A stretch of 64,000 bases of DNA from JAGQVA01 sp041391725 (GTDB lineage Bacteria; Bacteroidota; Bacteroidia; J057), in NCBI GenBank assembly GCA_041391725.1, contig JAWKNL010000001.1:248001-312000 (forward strand), in the 5' to 3' direction. The translations under genes were made by a program, and so were the position numbers. The notes under the pieces were generated by a model that saw only the letters and a list, made by a program, of their open reading frames with translations, was not told where the DNA came from and did not search any database. This document shows, piece after piece, positions 37,321 to 45,399 of this stretch; within the stretch, counting starts at the first letter, position 1, and every line of letters begins with the position of its first letter.

Positions 37321-37372
37321 CAACTAAGTTTTCGTGCGGCGCGCAGCGCCCAGCATGAAAACGCTGTTCCCC
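37315..37372 (+). other. attC-like recombination site 2
   Basis: GCATAAC (37315-37321) opens a hairpin with arms GTTTTCGTGC / GCATGAAAAC (9 of 10) and a perfect inner stem GGCGC/GCGCC, closing at GTT (37366). GGTGCATAAC at the left end pairs 9 of 10 with GTTGTGCACC (36832-36841) at the start of this cassette. The right-hand core (GTTCCCC) is not canonical, suggesting the array ends here. Confidence 0.62.
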
Positions 37373-37463
37373 CCCACCAAGTTAAGCCCCCATTCTCCCG
37401 AATAGCGAGCATCCGGTCGAAATACCCTGGGATGAGGCACACAAGTTATTGGTTGGACTAACA

Positions 37464-38486
37464 TCACGGCATCTCCACAACCGCCTCCATCCCATCCGTC
37501 ATACGGATGTCCCAGCCTTCTCCTTTGGAGGAGGAGATAAAATAAGCTTCCAGGCCCAATTCGGGGTGTTTCTCCAAAAACTCCCACGCCTGGTCAAATC
37601 CCATTACCATAAAAGCTGTGGCATATGCGTCGGCAGTTGCGCATTTTTCCGCCAAAACAGAAACGCTCAGCAAGGTATGATTGACCGGATATCCGGTGTG
37701 CGGATCTATCGTATGGGCGTATTTCACCCCGTCCTTTACATAAAATTTCCGGTAGTTGCCGGAAGTCGCCAGCGAACGGTTGTTCAGGTTTACAATCGCC
37801 GACATCACACTGATTCCCTCTATTTCCAGCGGCTGCTCTATTCCGAGTGTCCAGTATTTTCCCTCCACATTTTTTCCTTTCGCCCTTACCTCCCCTCCCA
37901 CTTCGATCATATAATTCTGTATGCCATTCCCTTCCAGCAAATCAGCCAGCACGTCCACCGTATAACCCTGTGCAATGGCGTTGAAGTCGAGTTGTACTCC
38001 GGGCTGCTTTTTGCGAAGGATAAACTTACCCGCATGCGCTTCGGGGATAAGCTGCATAAAACCCACCAGTTGCCGTACCGAGTCCAGATTGCCGGTTTTT
38101 ATTTCCGGCACCTTCTCTGGCCCAAATCCCCATGCCCGTACCAGGGGCATGACCGTGGGATCAAACAATCCGCCGGTCAGTCGCCACACCTCGCCTGACT
38201 GGTTCAGCATTTCCCTGAAGTGAAGATCATCCGTGACAATGGAATCATCTCTGTTGAACCGGCTGATGGTCGAACCGGGATTATAGGTAGAAAGCGACTG
38301 GTCAATCACCGAAAAAACAGAATCTATCGATGCCTGAAAATCTCTTCCATCCACCGGATCAATACAGGTAATGGAATAGCTGGTCCCCTGCGCGGGACCG
38401 GAGTACTGTAACATTGTACCCTCCGGTTTGTTTTCGCAGGCGACCAGCAGGATTCCTATCCAGGCAATTGCCGGAATTTTTTTCAT
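37464..38486 (-). CDS. apbE: FAD:protein FMN transferase (ApbE family lipoprotein)
   Basis: The start at 38486 gives a lipoprotein signal (IPAIAWIGILLVACEN); the ORF from 38627 overlaps the upstream gene and is rejected. ApbE motifs: GTSYSITCIDPVDG, STYNPGSTISRFN, GGLFDPTVMPLVRAWGF, LDFNAIAQGYTVD, IEVGGEVRAKGK, YAHTIDPHTGYPV and ATADAYATAFMVMG. The enzyme flavinylates Thr residues of exported proteins such as RnfG/NqrC using FAD. Length (340) is typical. It is the last gene of a three-gene operon; its target protein is not in the window. Confidence 0.93.
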   Translation of the reverse strand: MKKIPAIAWIGILLVACENKPEGTMLQYSGPAQGTSYSITCIDPVDGRDFQASIDSVFSVIDQSLSTYNPGSTISRFNRDDSIVTDDLHFREMLNQSGEVWRLTGGLFDPTVMPLVRAWGFGPEKVPEIKTGNLDSVRQLVGFMQLIPEAHAGKFILRKKQPGVQLDFNAIAQGYTVDVLADLLEGNGIQNYMIEVGGEVRAKGKNVEGKYWTLGIEQPLEIEGISVMSAIVNLNNRSLATSGNYRKFYVKDGVKYAHTIDPHTGYPVNHTLLSVSVLAEKCATADAYATAFMVMGFDQAWEFLEKHPELGLEAYFISSSKGEGWDIRMTDGMEAVVEMP

Positions 38487-38496
38487 GAAACCCGGT

Positions 38497-40107
38497 TTAA
38501 GCAACGCCGATTTCTTCAAGCAAAGCAGGCTCAATATTGGTGATCTGCCGTGTCGCATGATCCCATTCGACTCTTCTGCCTGTACGCAGGGAGATGGTGG
38601 CCATGTGAGCAGAAATTGCTTCTTCAAAACCCTGATCTATTCCGCAGCTTGGCGTACCTCCGTTGCGGATGCAGCTCAGCCATTCGCGGATATGGAGGTG
38701 GGTCGGGTCCACACGCTTACCGTCGCGATAGGTGTAAAGCAATCCTTTATTGGCGAAATAAGCTGCGGTGGCAGAAGTTACCCCATCCACGCCTTTGGCT
38801 CTCGGGTCGTAGCTATACAACGGGATCGAAGGATCCACAATTTTGTCCTTGATCATTTGGGCATATCGGGTAGAGCGGGGATCGGCATACACCGTAATTG
38901 CATTGGCGAGATCCATGGTCGCGTCATGTCCCATGAGCAGCGTTCCGCGCGAATACTGGTTGCCAAGGGTCGCACTGTAAAGGAAAGTCATTCCTTTTTC
39001 CTTGCCGGACTCCTGGCTGGTACCGGATGAAAATTCAGGGAACTCCATGACTACCTGGAACACATCGGGCACTTCGCGTCCGTCTCTGTGGGTATAAATT
39101 CCGCCCGAAGCACTAACGGAAGCAGGAATACCCATTTTCAGGATACAGTTCATCCGGTCATAGTCGTGGGTAAGAAGGTCGCCCGATAGCCCTGTACCAT
39201 AGGCCCACCATTTGCGCCAGCGGAAAAAATGCTCGGCGTTGTAGGGAATAGCAGGTGCATTGCCGAGAAACTGTTGCCAGTCAATGGTCTGCGGGCTGGC
39301 TTTTTCGTGAATATCGTATTGCCATGCGCCGTTGTCGTCGTTGCGGTTGGTGGAAATCTGGATCAGGTTGATATGGCCCAGTACATTTTTGGCGATAATA
39401 TCCTGAGCGGTGAGGAAACTCTGGGTCTGCCTGTGCTGGTGTCCTACCTGAAATACAATTCCCGTGCTCTTAATGGCATCGTACAGTTCAAAGGTTTCCC
39501 CGATTTTGTGGGTCATACATTTTTCGACATAGACGTGTTTGCCTGCCCTTGCAGCAGCTATGGCCATAGGTGCGTGGTGGTGGTCGGGCGTAGCAATGAT
39601 GACCGCATCAATATCGCTGCTGGCGATCATATCTTCGAACCGCAGGTAGCGTTTGGGGGTATTACCGTCCACGGTTCCGGCATCGATGGCGGCTTCGGCT
39701 CTTACATCAAAGAGGTCGCAGACACCGGTAACGCGGATATTGAGATTTTCCTGCTCCATAAAATCTTTCAGACGGTTGTCATTCGGATTATTGGTCAAGG
39801 CTTCCTGCATATTTTTTTTCCATTCACTATTGGCAAACCCTGCGGCGCGCATCAGTTGTTCGCCCCTGATACCATAGCCCACGATACCGATACGGATCGG
39901 ATCGCCGGCCATAGGGCCTGAGGGTGGCGGCGGTGCAGCCTGGATATTGAGTTCCTGCAGGATATTGTTTTTGAGTGATTTGTCGGAACTGTTTTTGGCC
40001 CATGCGCCCAGTCCGAAAAAGCCCAGTACCGGCAGTGCGGCAAGACCTTTGATCAGGTCGCGGCGTCCGATTCCGGAGGAGGAATTTTGTTCTTTATGAT
40101 TATCCAT
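38497..40107 (-). CDS. Tat-exported Gfo/Idh/MocA-family oxidoreductase
   Basis: The 536-residue protein has a twin-arginine leader (GIGRRDLIKGLAALPVLGF). The Rossmann fold starts IRIGIVGYGIRGEQLMRAAG, with VTGVCDLFDVRAEAA, AVIIATPDHHHAPMAIAAAR and GKHVYVEKCMTHK (EK motif), then FQVGHQHRQT. The large C-terminal domain includes GDLLTHDYDRMNCIL with the usual catalytic-type HD. It is predicted periplasmic, acting on a sugar or polyol with bound cofactor. Pro-rich APPPPSGPM follows the leader. It lies 10 bp upstream of apbE and 31 bp after doxX. Confidence 0.9.
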   Translation of the reverse strand: MDNHKEQNSSSGIGRRDLIKGLAALPVLGFFGLGAWAKNSSDKSLKNNILQELNIQAAPPPPSGPMAGDPIRIGIVGYGIRGEQLMRAAGFANSEWKKNMQEALTNNPNDNRLKDFMEQENLNIRVTGVCDLFDVRAEAAIDAGTVDGNTPKRYLRFEDMIASSDIDAVIIATPDHHHAPMAIAAARAGKHVYVEKCMTHKIGETFELYDAIKSTGIVFQVGHQHRQTQSFLTAQDIIAKNVLGHINLIQISTNRNDDNGAWQYDIHEKASPQTIDWQQFLGNAPAIPYNAEHFFRWRKWWAYGTGLSGDLLTHDYDRMNCILKMGIPASVSASGGIYTHRDGREVPDVFQVVMEFPEFSSGTSQESGKEKGMTFLYSATLGNQYSRGTLLMGHDATMDLANAITVYADPRSTRYAQMIKDKIVDPSIPLYSYDPRAKGVDGVTSATAAYFANKGLLYTYRDGKRVDPTHLHIREWLSCIRNGGTPSCGIDQGFEEAISAHMATISLRTGRRVEWDHATRQITNIEPALLEEIGVA

Positions 40108-40138
40108 GATAGGTTATCGTTTGGGGTAAAAGGAAATG

Positions 40139-40693
40139 TCAGGCTACGGGTTCTTTTTCAGGAGCAGCAACGGCTTGCGGTGTGGGCACAGATTCGCCAC
40201 GGCGGAGGGCCAGCAGTCTTTCGAGGCCGACATACACACTGGTTGGGAAGGCATAAAGTACGCCGAGGGCAAACATTTCAATCAGGTTTTTGTTGACAAA
40301 CAGATAACTTCCTTCGCTGGGGAGAGCATATCTGGCGCCAATGATCGCAGGGTGGGAAAGGTAATACATAGCCAGAAGCACCATTCCGCCAATCGCTGCA
40401 TAACGGGCAAAAAGGCCCAGGATCAGGCTGAGGCCAATGAGTATAAGTCCCCATACGTTGACAAAATCCACGATATTGAGGAGCCAGGGCGTGCCAGCCA
40501 TCCAGTGGAAAATACCAGCAAACCAGCCCTGAGAGTCCATGAGGTAGCCAGAGGCCGACCAGTTGGGGTTCCATAGTTTTACGACCCCTTCATAAAGAAA
40601 ATGCCAGCCTATGAGCATGCGCAGGACTACAAGCATGCGAAGCTGGAGCCGCGAGTACCGCGAGGTTCCGTTTTGATCAGATGTAGTATCCAT
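40139..40693 (-). CDS. DoxX-family membrane protein
   Basis: The 184-residue protein has four or more TM helices. It contains LRMLIGWHFLYEGVVKLWNP (DoxX helix 1 motif), FVNVWGLILIGLSLILGLFA, GGMVLLAMYYLSHP and FALGVLYAFPTSVYVGLERL. DoxX proteins are small quinol-oxidase-associated or redox-partner membrane proteins. As first gene of the operon it may supply electron transfer to the exported oxidoreductase encoded next. The C-terminus is Pro/Ala-rich and cytoplasmic. Confidence 0.88.
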   Translation of the reverse strand: MDTTSDQNGTSRYSRLQLRMLVVLRMLIGWHFLYEGVVKLWNPNWSASGYLMDSQGWFAGIFHWMAGTPWLLNIVDFVNVWGLILIGLSLILGLFARYAAIGGMVLLAMYYLSHPAIIGARYALPSEGSYLFVNKNLIEMFALGVLYAFPTSVYVGLERLLALRRGESVPTPQAVAAPEKEPVA

Positions 40694-41099
40694 AGGTAGT
40701 CAGAATTGATAAATTGTTACGAACAAGGGAAGGAAAGTACGATTTTCCGGGGAAAGATTCAATGATGTATGGGGGAAAAGTGCAGGTACAGACATAAAAT
40801 GATCTGGCCCGGGCAACTGATCTGTCATGTTAATTAAGAAGCCAATTAAATACATTCATATGTCTTATTCCGCTTCGGTTTTGGGTAAACGAATCAGTTG
40901 TGAGCAAATCCATATTTTATTCTCAATTGGTTCGCAAATCACTCTATTTTGAGTATAACAAATTATCAAAACATGCAAAAATTGCAACTTTTGATAATCA
41001 ACATAACTCGTACTGAGCCATTGGCTACAATCCATTACATTTCGGTGAGGTTGACTCAGGTTATGCGTCACATAAGGCTACAATTATCACTTCGTTCTT
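40694..41099. other. Intergenic region between divergent genes
   Basis: About 400 bp, AT-rich toward the right. It should contain the promoters for doxX and the trypsin-like protease. The minus-strand ORF 40865-41071 has no signal or motif. No clear hairpin or promoter could be fixed. Confidence 0.5.
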
Positions 41100-42530
41100 A
41101 TGTCCAAACAACCCGTTTTAACCTACTCGCTTTCCGGGCACATAGCCAACCGGCAGGGCGAATCTATGAAAGGTCTCACTGTCAAGGCTTTTGACAAAGA
41201 CCTCCTGACACCCGATGACCCGCTGGGTCAAGCTACAACCGACGACCGTGGAAACTATGCTATTTCATTTCAGAAGTCTGATATTTCCAGACAACTGCCA
41301 GAGTTATTTGGGCCTGATCTTTACGTATGCGTTTTTGCCGACGACCAGTTGGTGGGCGAAAGTTCCATTTTCTGGAATGCAGGCGAACAAACCGTGATTG
41401 ATGTGGTTGTCAATCTCACCGTTTCTGACGCGAAAAAACCCGCTTCCCGCCTCAATTTTGATCAGGTGATCAAATCCCGCGCCGCACTGGCCGACAACCG
41501 TGGCGCTATCAGCCAGAGTATCTTTATCAGCAGTGATGAATTCCCCGAAGCGGAAATTGCCGTTATCCCTGTCGAACACAACCAGGCAAACCAGAAAGAA
41601 ACCCGGTACGAAATCCGTATCAATCTGAAAAATGCAAAACTGGGCGTTCGCACGACGCCCCCGCCCCTTCAGGGAAAATTTCTGGAAGAAAGATTTTCTG
41701 AACAACAAATTCAGGAGTACGACAAACGTTTTACGGCATTTATCCCTGATCACCTTTCGTTCGATCCTCATCCGCAGAAACTGGTAAAAGCATTTAACCG
41801 GATACCTGACAGACTTCAAAAAGATCTGAGGTATAATACGACTATTTTCAACCCCGATCAGCGCCAGGTATTTCAGGATACCTCCTATCCGTGGAGTGCT
41901 TTTGGAAGGTGCGAAACCAATTTCGGTCCCTTCAGCGGGGTGATGATCGGTCCGCGCCATTTGCTTACCTGCAATCACGGGATTGACTGGACCCCACCGC
42001 CGGGTTATGCTGCCGACTGGCTTACCTTCACGCCCGCCTATTTTGATGGCAATGCGCCTTTTGGCTCTACTTATGCCACACATATCTACTGGGTGAAAAA
42101 GGACAACAACGACGGATTCAGCAACGGAGATGAAGGCCAGTATGATTACGTAGTCCTTGTCCTCAATGACCGGATCGGAGAGCGCACCGGCTGGTTGGGC
42201 ACAAGGCGTTATACCGATGCCTGGGATTCGCTGGCTGCCTGGTGGCATATCGGGTATCCGGGCGACCTCAACAGCCAGCAGAGACCGACTTTCCAAAGCT
42301 GGTTTACAATGAATGGCCACGACGACCAGGACGATGCGCACCAGATATTTTTCCATCAGGCAGATGTTTTCCCCGGCCAGTCAGGGGGGCCTATGTTTGG
42401 ATTCTGGGAAGGAGAAGTAGGCCCGCGGGCGGTAGCTGTACAGTCATGGCAAAATTCAACCACAAATGGAGCCAGTGGCGGCGGTGATCTGGTTGATCTG
42501 GCGATCAGAGCCAGAAATGAACATCCATAA
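41100..42530 (+). CDS. Trypsin-like serine protease with N-terminal transthyretin-like domain
   Basis: The 476-residue protein lacks a Sec signal. Residues about 8-108 form a transthyretin/carboxypeptidase-regulatory-like beta domain (YSLSGHIANRQGE, GQATTDDRGNYAISF). The protease domain (about 260-470) is chymotrypsin/V8-like: HLLTCNHGIDW (His293), DEGQYDYVVLVL (Asp349) and FPGQSGGPMFGF (Ser428) form the triad, and GARGP-type oxyanion residues are in place. It is followed by a strong terminator, so it is a separate unit from the VWA gene. It may act on the neighbouring secreted proteins, but this is only proximity. Confidence 0.82.
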   Translation: MSKQPVLTYSLSGHIANRQGESMKGLTVKAFDKDLLTPDDPLGQATTDDRGNYAISFQKSDISRQLPELFGPDLYVCVFADDQLVGESSIFWNAGEQTVIDVVVNLTVSDAKKPASRLNFDQVIKSRAALADNRGAISQSIFISSDEFPEAEIAVIPVEHNQANQKETRYEIRINLKNAKLGVRTTPPPLQGKFLEERFSEQQIQEYDKRFTAFIPDHLSFDPHPQKLVKAFNRIPDRLQKDLRYNTTIFNPDQRQVFQDTSYPWSAFGRCETNFGPFSGVMIGPRHLLTCNHGIDWTPPPGYAADWLTFTPAYFDGNAPFGSTYATHIYWVKKDNNDGFSNGDEGQYDYVVLVLNDRIGERTGWLGTRRYTDAWDSLAAWWHIGYPGDLNSQQRPTFQSWFTMNGHDDQDDAHQIFFHQADVFPGQSGGPMFGFWEGEVGPRAVAVQSWQNSTTNGASGGGDLVDLAIRARNEHP

Positions 42531-42570
42531 GGAATTATCCCCTCGTTTGTAATAGTAGTAGTTATTCTCG

Positions 42571-42606
42571 ACCTCTGCACTGAATTTTTAGTGCAGAGGT
42601 TTTTTC
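42571..42606 (+). terminator. Intrinsic terminator after the serine protease
   Basis: An 11-bp perfect stem (ACCTCTGCACT / AGTGCAGAGGT) with an AT-rich loop is followed directly by six further T residues. Confidence 0.9.
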
Positions 42607-42704
42607 ATTGTTCAGAATTTTTCCAAAATTAGTCAGGAATGATTCTGATCTCCCGTCCTATCTCCATATAAAATTCTACGCTTTTCACCCCAAAATCCAT
42701 TCTT

Positions 42705-45023
42705 ATGAAACGCTTTCGCTTTCTTTCGCATGAGAACAGCCTTGTTCCGGCTTTCCAGCGGCTGGGGATTATTGTGCTGTTTCTTTCTGTCGTATTTTCT
42801 GCAAAGGCTATTACGATTTCTACTACCAGTCTGCCCAACGGCAGCGTGGGGACACCCTACTCCACCACGATAGTAGCTGCGCTTGGTGCCGGCGAAGTCA
42901 ATGCCTGCTGGACCATCGCTTCCCAGCCTCCCTGGATCACGATGATCACTGGCAATGGCGCGGCTTTTCCCGCCTGTATCGGTGCAAACCGTTATCCCGG
43001 AACCCAATTGACCATCACCGGTGTACCGCCTACGGCAGGTACTTTTACATTGGATTTGAATGTAAGGGCGTATGATGCCGCCAACAATCTATTGGGCAAT
43101 GCCTCGAAGACTTTCTCCATTGTCGTTACAACTACCGCCCCGGTAAGGGTAATGATGACCCTCGACCGGTCAGGCAGCATGTTTGGAATCATTCCCGGTA
43201 TCGCAGCGCCCGGCCTTGCCGATCAGTCCAAATGGTCTGCGCTCAAACTCGTGTCCAATGATTTCCTGGCCGAATTTGATGCTGTCCGCAATGAAGCCGG
43301 AGACCAGGTGGGCATCCATTTTTTTGATGACAACCACCTCTCCATGCAAAGCCTTTCCAGCTTTGGTACCACATCCGGTCTTCACACTACCAACTACGCA
43401 TCCCCGCCTCCCGGCACTCTTCTCAACTTTATGAATGCCAATCCGCCAGCAGGCATGACCTGCATTGGTGGCGCTATTCGCAAAGCGCATGAGCAGTTTC
43501 CCGCAAGTGCCAACGGAAATATCATAGTCTTCTCCGACGGGGCGCAGAATACCGATCCTGCCATCAATGCCGCAGGCACGCAAATCGTCAGTTCGCTTTT
43601 TGGTTTTAGTGGAACTGGCTTTACCGGTGCAACCTTGCCCCTCAGTCTCAACGCCCTCAACGGCGCGATTCCTGTCCACACCATTCACCTCGGTGATGTC
43701 AGCGGGGCAGCCATCATGAACCTTGTGTCCACCACAACGGGCGGTCAGCATTTTTCCATTCAGAACAATGGCGACCTCAATAGTTTTCTCACCATGTGGG
43801 ACAATGCGCTGGTCACCAATCTGAGAGGTAATTCGCCTGCTATTGGCGCAATCAGAACAGGCAAACTCCCCAATGGTGGTTCAGTTTCCGAAACCTTTAC
43901 CGTAGATGATCAGGCGGAAAGTATCCTTTTTAAACTGATCAATTTCGGCACAGGAAGAATCCAGGTTTCTATTAAAAAAGACGGGGTAAGCATAATAGAA
44001 AATGTACAGCCTCCGCTGACAGGAATGTATAATATCACCAAAGGACTTCTGGCAAAGAAGGGAATCGCCTCTTTTGGCGGGACATGGGAAGTTACCCAGA
44101 CCGGCCCTGCGAGAAATTACTACCTGGCATTATTTGTTGAGGAAGAGGCATTCAGATTTAATACCCTTATCGGAAACCGGATGCACCAACCGGGAGATAC
44201 CATTCCCCTGCGGGCAGAACTGGTATATAATGACGGCACGCAGTCGTTTATGATCCCCGATGCAGATTCCGTTTATGTCATTATCGCCAAACCCGGCCAG
44301 GATTTCAACGACGTTTTTGCCAAAGCTTCCATTGATTTGCCTGCGGAGCCGGGAGAACAGAATATTCCCCCGGGTCAGTTGAAATACGATGCGCTGATAA
44401 CAGGCAGCAAAGATTTTCTGGCAGCCATTACACCACAAAGCCGCCGGATTACCTTAACCAGCAATGGCGACGGAACCTATACAGCCCCATTTACCGACAC
44501 CGAACTTTCGGGCAATTATCAGTTTTTGTTTGTCATCAAAGGCACAAATGCCAAAATCGGAAAATACGAGCGTGTACAGTTGGTTTCGACCGTGGTGGAT
44601 TTTGGTGTGGCTGATCAGGGAAAAACGACCTTTACAATTCAGATGCTGGATAAAGGCAATGTACTGACGATCACCCCTGTCAACCAATATGGCCACCTTA
44701 TCGGCCCCAACCGACTGAGCCAGATTTCGGTAGTTGTGCAGGGCAAACCGCTTGTACTTACCGACAACCTGAATGGAACTTACACTGCCCAGTTGCCTGC
44801 GACCATCACAGGGCTCGAACAGGTAGAGGTGAATATTAAAGGAGCCACCTTCTTCAGCGATAAGCTGGCAAAAATTGATGGTGCACCCGCTATCGGCAAT
44901 GTGCTTGATCAGATTCAGCAGTGGCTGGAAAACCATGGGTTGCCTGGCTGGCTGTTATGGGTTTTGATTATTGTGTTGGTTGTGATTGTGGTGGTGTGGA
45001 GGAGGATTCGGAATAAGCCATAA
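42705..45023 (+). CDS. von Willebrand factor A-domain protein with C-terminal membrane anchor
   Basis: The 772-residue protein has a signal peptide (LGIIVLFLSVVFSAKA), a putative Ig-type domain (TTSLPNGSVGTPYSTTIVAA) at about 38-142 and a VWA domain from about 147. The VWA MIDAS motif is TLDRSGSM (Asp154), with later TCIGGAIRKA and IIVFSDGAQNTD. Beta domains follow (GDTIPLRAELVYNDG, NGDGTYTAPFTDTELSGNY). A C-terminal TM helix (WLLWVLIIVLVVIVVVW) is followed by a basic tail. It is therefore anchored with its body outside the cytoplasm, probably binding protein ligands in a metal-dependent way. It sits just upstream of the secreted-paralogue array and ends at a terminator. Confidence 0.85.
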   Translation: MKRFRFLSHENSLVPAFQRLGIIVLFLSVVFSAKAITISTTSLPNGSVGTPYSTTIVAALGAGEVNACWTIASQPPWITMITGNGAAFPACIGANRYPGTQLTITGVPPTAGTFTLDLNVRAYDAANNLLGNASKTFSIVVTTTAPVRVMMTLDRSGSMFGIIPGIAAPGLADQSKWSALKLVSNDFLAEFDAVRNEAGDQVGIHFFDDNHLSMQSLSSFGTTSGLHTTNYASPPPGTLLNFMNANPPAGMTCIGGAIRKAHEQFPASANGNIIVFSDGAQNTDPAINAAGTQIVSSLFGFSGTGFTGATLPLSLNALNGAIPVHTIHLGDVSGAAIMNLVSTTTGGQHFSIQNNGDLNSFLTMWDNALVTNLRGNSPAIGAIRTGKLPNGGSVSETFTVDDQAESILFKLINFGTGRIQVSIKKDGVSIIENVQPPLTGMYNITKGLLAKKGIASFGGTWEVTQTGPARNYYLALFVEEEAFRFNTLIGNRMHQPGDTIPLRAELVYNDGTQSFMIPDADSVYVIIAKPGQDFNDVFAKASIDLPAEPGEQNIPPGQLKYDALITGSKDFLAAITPQSRRITLTSNGDGTYTAPFTDTELSGNYQFLFVIKGTNAKIGKYERVQLVSTVVDFGVADQGKTTFTIQMLDKGNVLTITPVNQYGHLIGPNRLSQISVVVQGKPLVLTDNLNGTYTAQLPATITGLEQVEVNIKGATFFSDKLAKIDGAPAIGNVLDQIQQWLENHGLPGWLLWVLIIVLVVIVVVWRRIRNKP

Positions 45024-45071
45024 TACAAACACAGGACTTTTATTCATTAAAAATTTTTTCCGATCTCAGAG

Positions 45072-45131
45072 TCAGGTTCCATCTGAGCTGCCCGTCTAAT
45101 TGAGGCAAAACAGTATGGAACCTGATTTTTT
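45072..45131 (+). terminator. Intrinsic terminator after the VWA gene
   Basis: TCAGGTTCCAT and ATGGAACCTGA form an 11-bp stem around a 32-nt loop and are followed by six T. The remaining 270 bp to the next start are AT-rich, without a supported gene, and probably carry the promoter of the paralogue array. Confidence 0.75.
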
Positions 45132-45399
45132 ATGATTGCGAATACCAAATACCTCCCACCAAAAGGAATTTTTTCACATTCCCATAATACACATATCCCC
45201 TACCCCGTTGATATTGCGAAATCGATTGCGTTTTATCACCAAAATTACTTACCTTTTCAGGAGATTCCTCCACAGCCCGATCTATGTATTTCCAATACAA
45301 ATCAGATGCAGGACAATTGATTTTCAATCGCTTAACAAGACCCTCCTCACTTACCTGATTTAAAATACTGTCAGGCCCAACCGTCAAATATCTACCACT

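Noticed and set aside
40865..41071. Minus-strand ORF in the doxX/protease intergenic region
   Set aside because: Short, no recognisable start context or motif, and AT-rich DNA where such ORFs occur by chance.
41304..42356. Long minus-strand ORF antisense to the serine protease
   Set aside because: The plus-strand frame has a complete catalytic triad; the antisense frame has no motif and arises from codon bias.
45130..45387. ORFs on both strands between the VWA gene and the array
   Set aside because: Three overlapping small ORFs without motifs; the region is better explained as terminator plus promoter.
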